DNA from: Bradyrhizobiaceae bacterium
GTDB taxonomy: Bacteria; Pseudomonadota; Alphaproteobacteria; Rhizobiales; Aestuariivirgaceae
Direction: 5' to 3'
NCBI GenBank assembly: GCA_947475225.1
Contig: CANJMQ010000001.1
Coordinates: forward strand, 78,640-142,639
DNA: 64,000 nt
Under the pieces are notes generated by a model. It did no database searches and had not been told where the DNA came from. It saw only the letters and a list, made by a program, of their open reading frames with translations. Numbering within the stretch: position 1 is the stretch's first letter; each line of letters begins with the position of its first letter. Positions 52,727 to 61,421 of this stretch are shown piece by piece. The translations under genes and the position numbers were made by a program.

Positions 52727-53323
52727 ATGAAAAAGCTGTTTGTCGTGATTGCCCTGTTCCTGTGGTTCCAGCCCGCTGCCGCGGGGGAGCTGTCGCAGGG
52801 CATATCCGCCTATCGCGCCCGCAATTACGAGGCGGCTGTGGCGCTGATCAGGCCGCTGGCCCAGCGCGGCGATCCCTATGCCGAGTTCACCCTGGGTGCG
52901 ATGTATGACAATGGCATCGGCGTGCCGCGCAACTTCAAGCTGGCGCTCTCCTGGTACAAGAAGGCAGGCGCCCAGGGGCTGGCCGACGGGCAGTACATGG
53001 CGGGCCGTTTCTATGGCGGGGGGCGGGGCCTGAAACAGGATCCGGCCAAGGCTCTGTTCTGGTTCGAACTGGCCGCCGCGGGTGGCCATCCCCTGGCGCC
53101 GCTGCTGCGTGACCAGCACTACAACCAGGTGAAGGACGCCGTGCGCCAGCGCGTGATGGCCGATGCCACCGAATGGCAGGCGCGGCACCCCACCCAGCTC
53201 AGATGCAGCGTCACGCGCTGCATCTACCCGACCTGGACACGGCGGCCGGGCTGGACGCCCTTCGACCAGCAGTTCTTCTATCCCGGTTATACCCAGCAGC
53301 AGTTCTCGCCAGGCTATTACTGA
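52727..53323 (+). CDS. SEL1-repeat secreted protein
   Basis: 198 residues from ATG 52727. A signal peptide (KLFVVIALFLWFQPAAAG) is followed by two to three SEL1/TPR-like repeats (AEFTLGAMYDNGIGVPRNFKLALSWYKKA-type units, residues about 35-135). The C-terminus is rich in Tyr, Phe and Gln (QFFYPGYTQQQFSPGYY). SEL1 repeats mediate protein contacts in the periplasm. The target is unknown. It is divergent from dhaL and convergent with the TetR gene. Confidence 0.85.
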   Translation: MKKLFVVIALFLWFQPAAAGELSQGISAYRARNYEAAVALIRPLAQRGDPYAEFTLGAMYDNGIGVPRNFKLALSWYKKAGAQGLADGQYMAGRFYGGGRGLKQDPAKALFWFELAAAGGHPLAPLLRDQHYNQVKDAVRQRVMADATEWQARHPTQLRCSVTRCIYPTWTRRPGWTPFDQQFFYPGYTQQQFSPGYY

Positions 53324-53329
53324 GCGCCT

Positions 53330-53992
53330 TCAGGCTGCCGGGCGGAGCGGGCCGTCCGGCCCGAAGTGGCGCGGATAGAGAAGGCCCGCACAGGTCCATA
53401 CTGTCGTCTTTGCTTCATGCTGGTCATAGGGATTGAGCAGCGTCATCATCTCCAGCCAGGTGCCCTCGATCGTGATGCGGATCAGACGGGCGGCACGTGT
53501 CGCTTCAATCTTGTAGCCATGCGCAGTGTTCATCGCGGCGCAGACGTCCTCGAGCGTGCGGATATAGAGTTCGTCATTGGCGCCGCAGTGTGACAGGTAG
53601 AGCGGGCGGCTCTGGCTTTCGCCCCAATAGGCGGACCACGCGTTGACCCTGCTGGGCTGGCACACCTGAGGGCTGAAATCGGCCTCCACGAGGGCCGCCA
53701 GCCTCTCCTCCGGCGCCGGCCCGGCAGAATCGAGAGCTGCCTTCCAGTTGGCCTTGTATTCATCCGAAAGATAATCGAGCGTCTCAACGAGAAGCTTTTC
53801 CTTGGTCTCGAAGTGGAACAGCACAAGGCCATGTGAAAGGCCGGCGCGGCGGGCCACCTCGGTGAGCGTGGTGCGGGAGAAGCCGCATTCTGCTATGGTC
53901 GAGAGGGTCGCTTCGATCAGTTGCACGCGGCGTTCGTCTCGACTCAGCGTGCGCGGGGGTCGCGTGGGCGGGGCAGACACGGGATTGGTCAC
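53330..53992 (-). CDS. TetR-family regulator (BetI-like)
   Basis: 220 residues. The N-terminal helix-turn-helix (ATLSTIAECGFSRTTLTEVARRAGLSHGLVLFHFETKEKLL) closely resembles BetI, the choline-responsive repressor of glycine betaine synthesis. A C-terminal helical ligand domain follows (WSAYWGESQSRPLY). The gene is divergent from the Rieske/ABC operon, with a dyad at 54061-54080 resembling a BetI box. It probably controls that operon in response to a choline- or betaine-like compound. Confidence 0.88.
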   Translation of the reverse strand: MTNPVSAPPTRPPRTLSRDERRVQLIEATLSTIAECGFSRTTLTEVARRAGLSHGLVLFHFETKEKLLVETLDYLSDEYKANWKAALDSAGPAPEERLAALVEADFSPQVCQPSRVNAWSAYWGESQSRPLYLSHCGANDELYIRTLEDVCAAMNTAHGYKIEATRAARLIRITIEGTWLEMMTLLNPYDQHEAKTTVWTCAGLLYPRHFGPDGPLRPAA

Positions 53993-54060
53993 ATTGGGCC
54001 TCGGTTGATCGTCCTTTTCCTAACCGATAAAGGGTGAACCGCAAATGGAGAAGAAGTTGA

Positions 54061-54080
54061 TTGACAGTTCAACCAGTCAA
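54061..54080. promoter_or_regulatory. Candidate TetR/BetI-type operator
   Basis: TTGACAGTTCAACCAGTCAA is an imperfect dyad (7 of 10 pairs match) in the 148-bp gap between the TetR gene and the first Rieske gene, and also contains TTGACA, a possible -35 for the operon. It is preceded by TTGA at 54057, giving a further half site. Confidence 0.5.
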
Positions 54081-54140
54081 CTGGCACCTTGGAAATGACC
54101 GGCCCCAGGCAAGAAAGCTGAGCGGTTCGGGGAGTGTGCA

Positions 54141-55280
54141 ATGGGACAGGAACGTCATCCGCTTTCGCCGCGCCTTGCGCGCTGCCCGCAAGGCCTGCCG
54201 CGCGAAGCCTACATCGAGGCCGCCTGGTTCGACCGCGAGATGGCAACGGTGTTTTCGCGGCAGTGGGTGATGGTGGGGCGGCTCGCCGATCTTGAGCCAG
54301 GCCGCATGCGGCGGGCGCAGGTGGGCACCGCTCCGGTTGTCGTGGCACGCAGCGCCGATGGTGCAGTTTCGGCCTTTCACAATTCCTGCCCGCATCGCGG
54401 ATCCGAACTCTGCCGCGGCGAGGAAGAGCCGCTCGGCAAGCTCATCCGCTGCCCCTATCATGCATTTTCCTTTGCGGCATCCGACGGAGCGCTGGTCGCC
54501 ACCGGCCATGCGGTGCCGACGCCTGACTTCGACCGCGCGGCACATGGCCTCAAGCGGGTTGCCTGTCGTGAATGGAATGGATTCCTGTTCCTCAATCTCG
54601 ATGCCGAACCCGGCGACCTGTTCACCGACGCGGGCCTGCGCTCCCTCGACAACTGGCCGATGGCGAGCCTCGTCACCGGCCATCGCTGGGAAACCGAGGT
54701 TGCCTGCAACTGGAAGGCCTTCTGGGAGAACTACTCGGAGTGCCTGCACTGCCCCGGCATCCATCCCGAGCTCTGTGACATGGTGCCGATGTATGGCAAG
54801 GGCATCATGGGACCATCCGAAGCGCTCGGCTGGACCCCGGAAGAGCCCTCGCGGCCCAATCTGCGATCTGGTGCCAGGAGCTGGACGATGAGCGGCGACC
54901 CGTGCGGACCGGTGTTCCCCAAGCTCTCGGAGGCTGAGAGAATGGCAGGCTACAGCTTCGTGACCCTGTGGCCGTCCAGCTACATCGTGGCGCATGTCGA
55001 TTACGTGCGGTCGGTTCGCATCCAGCCGCTGGCACCGGAACGCACGCGGCTGATCGCCGAATGGCACTTCAGCGCGGAGACGCTCGCGCAACCGGGATTT
55101 GACCCCGCCGTCGTCGCGGCCTTCGCGAAGATCGTCATGCAGCAGGATGGCACGGCGTCTGAAATGAACCAGCGCGGCATGCGCTCGCCGGCCTTCCGCG
55201 CCGCGCGCCTGATGCCCGAGGAATACGAAATTCACCGATTTCACCAATGGGTGCTGAACGAAATGGAGACGCACGCATGA
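54141..55280 (+). CDS. Rieske non-haem iron oxygenase, alpha subunit (GbcA-like)
   Basis: 379 residues. The Rieske cluster ligands are Cys83 and His85 (SCPHRGSEL) and Cys104 and His107 (RCPYHAF). The catalytic iron site is in NYSECLHCPGIHPEL, a pattern typical of the GbcA/stachydrine/carnitine-type oxygenases rather than aromatic dioxygenases. Such enzymes demethylate quaternary ammonium compounds by hydroxylating an N-methyl group. A reductase is not encoded here. GGGGAG lies before the ATG, and the stop overlaps the next Rieske gene by 4 bp. Confidence 0.88.
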   Translation: MGQERHPLSPRLARCPQGLPREAYIEAAWFDREMATVFSRQWVMVGRLADLEPGRMRRAQVGTAPVVVARSADGAVSAFHNSCPHRGSELCRGEEEPLGKLIRCPYHAFSFAASDGALVATGHAVPTPDFDRAAHGLKRVACREWNGFLFLNLDAEPGDLFTDAGLRSLDNWPMASLVTGHRWETEVACNWKAFWENYSECLHCPGIHPELCDMVPMYGKGIMGPSEALGWTPEEPSRPNLRSGARSWTMSGDPCGPVFPKLSEAERMAGYSFVTLWPSSYIVAHVDYVRSVRIQPLAPERTRLIAEWHFSAETLAQPGFDPAVVAAFAKIVMQQDGTASEMNQRGMRSPAFRAARLMPEEYEIHRFHQWVLNEMETHA

Positions 55281-56494
55281 CCGAGCTGCCATATGAAACA
55301 ATTCCTGTTCCGAATGACTGGAACCGCGGCGGCCTGCCGGCCTGGACCTATCATTCGCCCGCCTTGTTCGATCTCGAGCGTGACAAGCTGTTCCTCACCC
55401 ACTGGCAGGTGGTGGGACACGAGGGCGACATGCCGGCGGCCGGCGACTGGCTCGCCTTCGACATGCTCGGCGAACGGGCCGTCGTCATGCGCGGCAATGA
55501 CGGCGTGGTGCGCGCCTTCCACAATCTGTGCCGCCATCGCGGGGCGCGCGTCGTCGATGGCGAGAAAGGCCACTGCAAGGGCGCCATCGTCTGCCCGTTC
55601 CATGGCTGGGTCTATAATCTTGATGGCAGCCTGCGTGGTGCCGCAAGGCCCTCGAGCTTCGGCGAACTCAAGCGCGAGGACTTCGGGCTGAAACCGATCG
55701 AGATGGAAATCTTCCACGGCTTCATCTTCGTGCGCTTCAAGGAGGGTCCGCAGCCTTCCGTGGCCGAGCTGCTCGCGCCCTATGCCGCCGACTTCACCGC
55801 CTATGGCCTCGACAAGCTGCTGCCGGTGCGCAACCTGGACTGGACCGCGGAGCTGCCGGTGAACTGGAAGTCGGTGCGCGACGTCGACAATGAGGGCTAC
55901 CATGTGGCGCTCGCGCACCCGAGCCTGCAGGAACTCTATGGCCGCACCTATCGCGACCTGTACCTGGAGAATGGCCTCTCCGTGTCGATCGGCTGGTTCG
56001 ACGAGGGCATGGCGCGGAACTGGTCAGTGAAGAACTATGTCCGGGTCTCCCCGCCGCGGCCCGACCTTCCCGCCCATCTGCAGAAGGCCTGGACCTATTA
56101 CGGCCTTTTCCCCAATGCGGTCTTCGCGATCACCCCTGAAGGCGCGCAGTTCTACCAGGAAGTTCCCCTCGGTCCTGGCCGCACGCGGCTGACCGGCCGC
56201 ATGTACCGTCGGCCGGATGAGACCCGGCAGACGCGACTCGCCCGCTACCTCGCCTTCCGGATCGACCGCTTCACCTCGGCCGAGGATCAGCAACTCTCCA
56301 TCTGGTCGAATGAGTCGATGAAATCGGAGGCCTTCGAGGGCTTCCACCTCTCTGATCTCGAATATGGGCTCCGCCGCCATCACGACGGCTTGCGCCGCCT
56401 GATGCCGGTAATGACGCTCGCCGAGGCCCCGCCCGAACACCGGCTCACCCGGTCGAACGAAGAATTAATTTGCCAGCCGTCCAACACGTTCTAG
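55277..56494 (+). CDS. Second Rieske non-haem iron oxygenase, alpha subunit
   Basis: 405 residues from ATG 55277, which overlaps the previous stop. Rieske ligands are Cys85 and His87 (LCRHRGARV) and Cys106 and His109 (VCPFHGWVY). The iron site is in DNEGYHVALAHPSL. It is related to but distinct from the first oxygenase. The two may act in sequence on one substrate, each removing or oxidising a group, or form a mixed complex. Neither has a beta subunit gene nearby, consistent with the homotrimeric type. Confidence 0.88.
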   Translation: MTELPYETIPVPNDWNRGGLPAWTYHSPALFDLERDKLFLTHWQVVGHEGDMPAAGDWLAFDMLGERAVVMRGNDGVVRAFHNLCRHRGARVVDGEKGHCKGAIVCPFHGWVYNLDGSLRGAARPSSFGELKREDFGLKPIEMEIFHGFIFVRFKEGPQPSVAELLAPYAADFTAYGLDKLLPVRNLDWTAELPVNWKSVRDVDNEGYHVALAHPSLQELYGRTYRDLYLENGLSVSIGWFDEGMARNWSVKNYVRVSPPRPDLPAHLQKAWTYYGLFPNAVFAITPEGAQFYQEVPLGPGRTRLTGRMYRRPDETRQTRLARYLAFRIDRFTSAEDQQLSIWSNESMKSEAFEGFHLSDLEYGLRRHHDGLRRLMPVMTLAEAPPEHRLTRSNEELICQPSNTF

Positions 56495-56527
56495 GCTGGA
56501 CAAAACAAAACCCTCCGGGAGGAATTG

Positions 56528-57637
56528 ATGAAGCTTACCCGCCGTCACGCGCTCGCCACGATGGGCGCCGCCGCTGGACTTGCGATGCCTTATGTGCGCC
56601 GCGCCCGTGCCGATGCCGGTGTGGTGAACGTCTACAACTGGGCCGACTATATTGGCGAGACCACCGTTGCTGACTTCACCAAGGAGACCGGCATCAAGGT
56701 CGTCTACGACATGTATGCCAGTGCCGAGGAGATGGAGGCCAAGATGCTGGCCGGCTCCTCCGGTTACGACGTGGTGCTGCAGTCCGGCCTCAAGCTGCCG
56801 CAGATGGTGAAGGCCAAGGTCTACCAGAAACTCGACAAGGCGAAGCTCAGCAACTGGGGGAATCTCGACCCCGAGATCCTGTCGATCCTGCAGGGCTTCG
56901 ACCCCGGCAATGACTATGGCGTGCCCTATACCTGGGGCTCGGTCGGCTTCACCTACAACATGGACCTCGTGAAGAAGGTGCTGCCAGGGGCCGATTTTGA
57001 CAGCCTCGACACCATCTTCAATCCCGACAATGCCCAGAAGCTTTCCTCCTGCGGACTCTCCATCCTCGACAGCCCCACCGACATCGGTCCGATGGTGCTG
57101 AAGTGGCTGGGCATCGACCCCAACAAGGCTGGTCCCGATGACTACAAGAAGATGGCCGATGCCTTCGCCAAGATCCGCCCCTCCATCACCACCTTCGACA
57201 ACACCAACTACCTGACCACGCTTCCCAATGGCGAGGTCTGCGCCGTCAACAGCTGGTCGGGTGACTATGGCGTTGCCAAGAAGCGCGCGGCGGATGCCGG
57301 GATCAAGCTCGATCTCGAATACTTTGTGCCAAAATCCGGCGCACCGGCCTGGTTTGACGTCTGGGTCATTCCCTCGGACGCCAAGAACGTCGACAATGCC
57401 TATCTCTTCCTCAACTACCTGCTGCGTCCCGAAGTGATTGCCGCCTGCACCGACTTCACCGGCTATGCCAATGCCAACAAGGTGGCAACGGCGCTGGTCG
57501 ACAAGGCCATTTCCGGTGATCCCGCGGTCTATCCGGACGCCGCCACCAAGGCACGGCTGTTCACCCTCGCTCCGCCAACACCGGAACAGGAAGAGGCGCT
57601 GACCCGCACCTGGACAGAGATCAAGACAGGCGGCTGA
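56528..57637 (+). CDS. PotD/PotF-type ABC transporter substrate-binding protein
   Basis: 369 residues from ATG 56528 with GGAGG upstream. A twin-Arg-like signal (LTRRHALATMGAAAGLAM) is cleaved near RADAG. The mature part starts VVNVYNWADYIGE, the spermidine/putrescine-binding family pattern, and has YGVPYTWGSVGFTYN. Although the family is named for polyamines, relatives bind other cationic compounds. Its place after two quaternary-amine-type oxygenases suggests a betaine or sulfonium ligand. Confidence 0.88.
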   Translation: MKLTRRHALATMGAAAGLAMPYVRRARADAGVVNVYNWADYIGETTVADFTKETGIKVVYDMYASAEEMEAKMLAGSSGYDVVLQSGLKLPQMVKAKVYQKLDKAKLSNWGNLDPEILSILQGFDPGNDYGVPYTWGSVGFTYNMDLVKKVLPGADFDSLDTIFNPDNAQKLSSCGLSILDSPTDIGPMVLKWLGIDPNKAGPDDYKKMADAFAKIRPSITTFDNTNYLTTLPNGEVCAVNSWSGDYGVAKKRAADAGIKLDLEYFVPKSGAPAWFDVWVIPSDAKNVDNAYLFLNYLLRPEVIAACTDFTGYANANKVATALVDKAISGDPAVYPDAATKARLFTLAPPTPEQEEALTRTWTEIKTGG

Positions 57638-57641
57638 CATC

Positions 57642-58745
57642 ATGGCGGCGGCGGGGGAGCCCTTCCTCAGGATCGAGAACATCTCGAAGTTCTTCGGTCC
57701 CTTTCAGGCAGTGAAGGATGTCTCGCTCAACGTTGCGAAGGGCGAGATCTTCTCGCTGCTCGGCGGCTCCGGCTGCGGCAAGACCACGCTGCTGCGCATG
57801 CTGGCGGGCTTCGAGGAGCCGACCTCCGGCAAGATCTTCCTCGACGGCCGCGACATGACCGGCGTGGCGCCATGGGACCGGCCGGTCCACATGATGTTCC
57901 AGTCCTATGCGCTGTTCCCGCACATGAGCGTCGAGAAGAACATCGGCTACGGCCTGAAGCACGAGAAGATGAGCGCACAGAAGAAGGCCAGCCGCGTGCG
58001 CGAGATGCTGGAGCTGGTCCAGCTCGTGCCCTATGCAACGCGCAAGCCGCACCAGATCTCGGGCGGCCAGCGCCAGCGCGTGGCGCTGGCCCGGGCACTC
58101 GCCCGCCAGCCGAAGCTGCTGCTGCTCGACGAGCCGCTCGCCGCGCTGGACAAGAAGCTGCGCGAGCGTACCCAGTTCGAGCTGATGTCGATCCAGCAGC
58201 GCACCGGCGTGACCTTCATCGTGGTCACCCATGACCAGGAAGAGGCAATGACGCTGTCCGACCGCATCGCGGTGATGGACAAGGGCGAAGTGAAGCAGAT
58301 CGGCAGCCCCGGCGAGGTCTATGAATTTCCGAACAGCAAGTTCGTGGCCGATTTCATCGGCTCCATCACATCCTTTCCCGCGACCATCCTCGAACGCCAG
58401 ACCGGACAGCTGCGGCTCTCGGTGCCCGCTCTCGGTGGCGAGGTCATGGCCCGCGATGTGCCGGGCCTCAGCGAAGGCCAGGAGGCAACCCTTGCCATCC
58501 GCCCGGAAAAGCTGCTCATCTCGAAGGACCGTCCCGAGGGCGCCAACGCCTTCCAGGGCACGGTGAAGGACCTCGCCTATTTCGGCAAGGACAGCCTCTA
58601 TCGCGTCATTCTGCCGTCGGGCGTGCTCGTGCAGGCGCATGCGGTGAACGCCACGCGCGGCGGCGAGGCGGCGCGTGTCGCCGACTGGGACGACAGGGTG
58701 TGGATTTCATTCGCGCCGTCCTCGGCCATCGTGCTGGCGGAGTAG
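57642..58745 (+). CDS. PotA/PotG-type ABC transporter ATP-binding protein
   Basis: 367 residues. Walker A is GGSGCGKTT, signature SGGQRQRVALARALA, Walker B LLLLDEPLAALD and H-loop VTHDQEEAM. A TOBE domain (residues about 285-360) follows. It powers the permease pair encoded next. The start codon is 4 bp after the binding-protein stop. Confidence 0.94.
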   Translation: MAAAGEPFLRIENISKFFGPFQAVKDVSLNVAKGEIFSLLGGSGCGKTTLLRMLAGFEEPTSGKIFLDGRDMTGVAPWDRPVHMMFQSYALFPHMSVEKNIGYGLKHEKMSAQKKASRVREMLELVQLVPYATRKPHQISGGQRQRVALARALARQPKLLLLDEPLAALDKKLRERTQFELMSIQQRTGVTFIVVTHDQEEAMTLSDRIAVMDKGEVKQIGSPGEVYEFPNSKFVADFIGSITSFPATILERQTGQLRLSVPALGGEVMARDVPGLSEGQEATLAIRPEKLLISKDRPEGANAFQGTVKDLAYFGKDSLYRVILPSGVLVQAHAVNATRGGEAARVADWDDRVWISFAPSSAIVLAE

Positions 58746-58749
58746 CGCG

Positions 58750-59664
58750 ATGGAGGGCAACCGGCTGTCGCGCTGGTTCGATCGCAAGGGCTGGTCAGAC
58801 CTGCTGATCGGCGCGCCCTATGTCTGGCTGCTGCTGTTCTTCCTCCTGCCCTTCCTCATCGTTGTGGCGATGAGCCTCGGCACCAAGACGCCCACGGCAC
58901 CGCCCATCTCCTTTGGCGGCGATTATCCGCTGTTCAATTTCCAGGGCTATGTGCGCGCCGTTACCGACACGCTCTACTTCCGCGCCTTCATCACGTCACT
59001 GGTGAGTGCGGGCATCGCCACGCTCCTCTGCCTGCTGATCGGATATCCCATGGCGCTGGGCCTCACCCGCGTCTCGAAGAGCTGGCGGAACATCCTCCTG
59101 ATGCTGGTGATCCTGCCATTCTGGACGTCCTTCCTGCTGCGCGTCTACGCCTGGATGGGGCTGATGGGCCGGTCGAGCTGGTTCAACGCCGGGATCACGA
59201 AAATCTGGAACGCCATTGTGCCCGCCGGCTGGGCCGTCGACTTCATGCCCATGATGCACAGCAATTTCGCCGTCGTGCTGGTGATGGTCTATACTTATCT
59301 GCCCTTCATGATCCTGCCGCTCTATGCGAGTCTCGAGCGGCTTGATCCGACGCTTGACGAAGCAGCCCTCGACCTTGGCTCCAGGCCCTGGCAGGTCTTC
59401 CTCGATGTCACCCTGCCGCAGAGCATTCCCGGCATCGTGGCGGGCGGCATGCTGGTGTTCATCCCCGCGGCGGGCGAACTCGTCATCCCCACGCTGGTGG
59501 GCGATGCCTCGAGCCCGATGATCGGCCGGGTGATCTCCGACCAGTTCTCCTCGGCGCGCGACTGGCCAATGGCCTCGGCCATCGCGGTGGTGCTGTTGGT
59601 GCTGATGGTGGGGCCCGCCATGATCTACAGCCATTTCCAGGCCAAGGCGGAGGGCTCCAAGTGA
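58750..59664 (+). CDS. PotB/PotH-type ABC transporter permease
   Basis: 304 residues from ATG 58750, 4 bp after the ATPase stop. It is an integral membrane protein with about six helices and the EAA loop DEAALDLGSRPWQVFLDVTLPQSIPGI, which contacts the ATPase. The longer in-frame start upstream lies inside the ATPase gene. It forms one half of the channel. Confidence 0.92.
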   Translation: MEGNRLSRWFDRKGWSDLLIGAPYVWLLLFFLLPFLIVVAMSLGTKTPTAPPISFGGDYPLFNFQGYVRAVTDTLYFRAFITSLVSAGIATLLCLLIGYPMALGLTRVSKSWRNILLMLVILPFWTSFLLRVYAWMGLMGRSSWFNAGITKIWNAIVPAGWAVDFMPMMHSNFAVVLVMVYTYLPFMILPLYASLERLDPTLDEAALDLGSRPWQVFLDVTLPQSIPGIVAGGMLVFIPAAGELVIPTLVGDASSPMIGRVISDQFSSARDWPMASAIAVVLLVLMVGPAMIYSHFQAKAEGSK

Positions 59665-60500
59665 AGCGCCGCCACACCTTCCTCGTCAGCATGCTCGGTT
59701 TCGGCTTTGCCTTCTTCTACATCCCGATCCTGTCGATGATCGTCTATTCCTTCAACGAGTCGCGGCTGGCCAGCGTGTGGGGCGGCTTCTCGACCAAATG
59801 GTATGTCTCGCTGTTCTCCAACAAGCAGGTGATCGACGCGCTCATCCTGTCCCTGGAGATCGCGCTGGTCTCGGCGAGCATTGCAACGATCCTTGGCACA
59901 ATGGCCGGAATAGCTCTTGCGCGCTTCACGAAGTTCCGCGGGCGCCTGCTGTTCTCGGGACTTGTCACCGCGCCGCTGATCATGCCGGAGGTGATCACCG
60001 GCATTTCGTCGCTGATGTTCTTCATCCTCATGGCGCAGTGGATCGGCTGGCCCGCGCAGCGCGGCTTCACCACCGTGACGCTCGCCCACATCACCTTCTC
60101 CATGGTTTTCGTCACCACCATCGTGCAGGCCCGCATGCTGCAGTCTGACCGTTCCATCGAGGAGGCGGCGATGGACCTGGGGTCCAGGCCGTGGGAAGTG
60201 CTGCGCGACGTGACGCTGCCCGTCATTTCGCCTGCCGTCATGTCGGGCTGGCTGCTGGCCTTCACGATCTCGCTCGATGACGTGGTCATCACGTCCTTCA
60301 CCACCGGGCCTGGCAGCACGACGCTGCCGCTGCTCATCTGGTCCAAGGTGAAGCTTGGCGTGACGCCGGACATCAATGCGCTGGCCACACTGATGGTCGG
60401 CATCGTGGCCATCGGCGTGGTGATTGCCGGCATCTTCATGAACCGTGCCGAGCACCGCCGCCAGCGTGACGAGCAGATGGCCTTCCGCGCCAATGGATGA
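59661..60500 (+). CDS. PotC/PotI-type ABC transporter permease
   Basis: 279 residues from GTG 59661, overlapping the previous stop by 4 bp (GTGA). It has six membrane helices and the EAA loop EEAAMDLGSRPWEVLRDVTLPVISPAV. It pairs with the PotB-type permease. The end overlaps the cupin gene start by 8 bp, which ties that enzyme into the operon. Confidence 0.92.
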   Translation: MKRRHTFLVSMLGFGFAFFYIPILSMIVYSFNESRLASVWGGFSTKWYVSLFSNKQVIDALILSLEIALVSASIATILGTMAGIALARFTKFRGRLLFSGLVTAPLIMPEVITGISSLMFFILMAQWIGWPAQRGFTTVTLAHITFSMVFVTTIVQARMLQSDRSIEEAAMDLGSRPWEVLRDVTLPVISPAVMSGWLLAFTISLDDVVITSFTTGPGSTTLPLLIWSKVKLGVTPDINALATLMVGIVAIGVVIAGIFMNRAEHRRQRDEQMAFRANG

Positions 60501-61353
60501 CGTGCTGCGCCTCCTGCATATGCCTGTTGGCATTCCAGGGTCGGGGCGCGTGCGCTATGGCGCGGCGATGGAGCTGTTCCAGCGGGGTGTGATCAGCGAG
60601 GCGCAGCTTGACGCCTATCGCGAGGCGTCTCCCTTCGACAGCCGCGATGCCGCCTTGTTGCTGTCGGATCGAGGCCTGCCCTCCGTGCCGCGGCTTGCAA
60701 CGTCACCAACTGCCAGCCTGCTGGCTCTCTTCGACGTTGCCCGGGACTATCTGAAGACGCTGTCTCACCCGGGCGCGGCCGAAGTGCGGTCCGGTCTCGG
60801 CCGGTGCGTCCAGTCAGGGCGCAGCCTTCATGCCCGGCCGCACCCGATCGCCGCCCGCTGGCTCGAAGTGGCGCTGGCGGAAGCGGCACGATCGCAGCCA
60901 CAACTGGCGATGGCGATCGCCGCTGCCGCGCCTCACCTTGCCTGGGTCAGCTATGATGGCTATCGGCGCGAAGAGATCGGCGACCGCTTTGCCGAAGGCC
61001 ATGCCTTCGCCTCCCTTGCAGGGAGTGATGCGGCCTTTGCCGCCGATGACTTTGAGCTGGGCCTGTTCCTGATCGCGCCTGGCGTTCTTTACCGAGACCA
61101 CTGCCATCGCGCGCCAGAACTTTATGCTCCGCTCACCGGCCCGCATGGCTGGCGTTTTGCGCCGGGTCGGCCGTTGATCATCAAGCCGGCAGGCGAACCG
61201 GTGTGGAACCCCGCCTTCCAGCCCCACCTGACGAAGGTGGGGCCGACGCCATTCCTCTGTCTCATTGCATGGACGCGCCATGTGGATGAGTTGGCGCGGG
61301 TTCTTCCTGCAAATGACTGGGGGGCGCTGGAGGCTCTCACCCTCGCCAGTTGA
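60493..61353 (+). CDS. Dimethylsulfoniopropionate-lyase-family cupin protein
   Basis: 286 residues from ATG 60493, starting inside the end of the permease gene. The C-terminal cupin has the metal ligands of DddQ/DddL-type enzymes: His203, His205, Glu209 and Tyr211 in DHCHRAPELY, and His245 in FQPHLTK. It also has the conserved PGVLYRDH and WNPAFQPH. The N-terminal about 130 residues are helical and longer than in DddL or DddQ. DddQ/DddL enzymes split DMSP into dimethyl sulfide and acrylate. Whether this protein is a DMSP lyase or acts on a related compound is unknown, but coupling to the transporter and Rieske genes implies a dedicated substrate. Confidence 0.8.
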   Translation: MDDVLRLLHMPVGIPGSGRVRYGAAMELFQRGVISEAQLDAYREASPFDSRDAALLLSDRGLPSVPRLATSPTASLLALFDVARDYLKTLSHPGAAEVRSGLGRCVQSGRSLHARPHPIAARWLEVALAEAARSQPQLAMAIAAAAPHLAWVSYDGYRREEIGDRFAEGHAFASLAGSDAAFAADDFELGLFLIAPGVLYRDHCHRAPELYAPLTGPHGWRFAPGRPLIIKPAGEPVWNPAFQPHLTKVGPTPFLCLIAWTRHVDELARVLPANDWGALEALTLAS

Positions 61354-61421
61354 GTGCGCCCACTCCAGCCCGCCGCAATCGCCGCTTGCAAGGCCGCGGC
61401 GTGGCCGCATAACATCACGCG

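Noticed and set aside
60493..61353. Naming the cupin DddL or DddQ
   Set aside because: Metal ligands match, but the protein is longer than either and the operon context is different, so substrate cannot be assigned.
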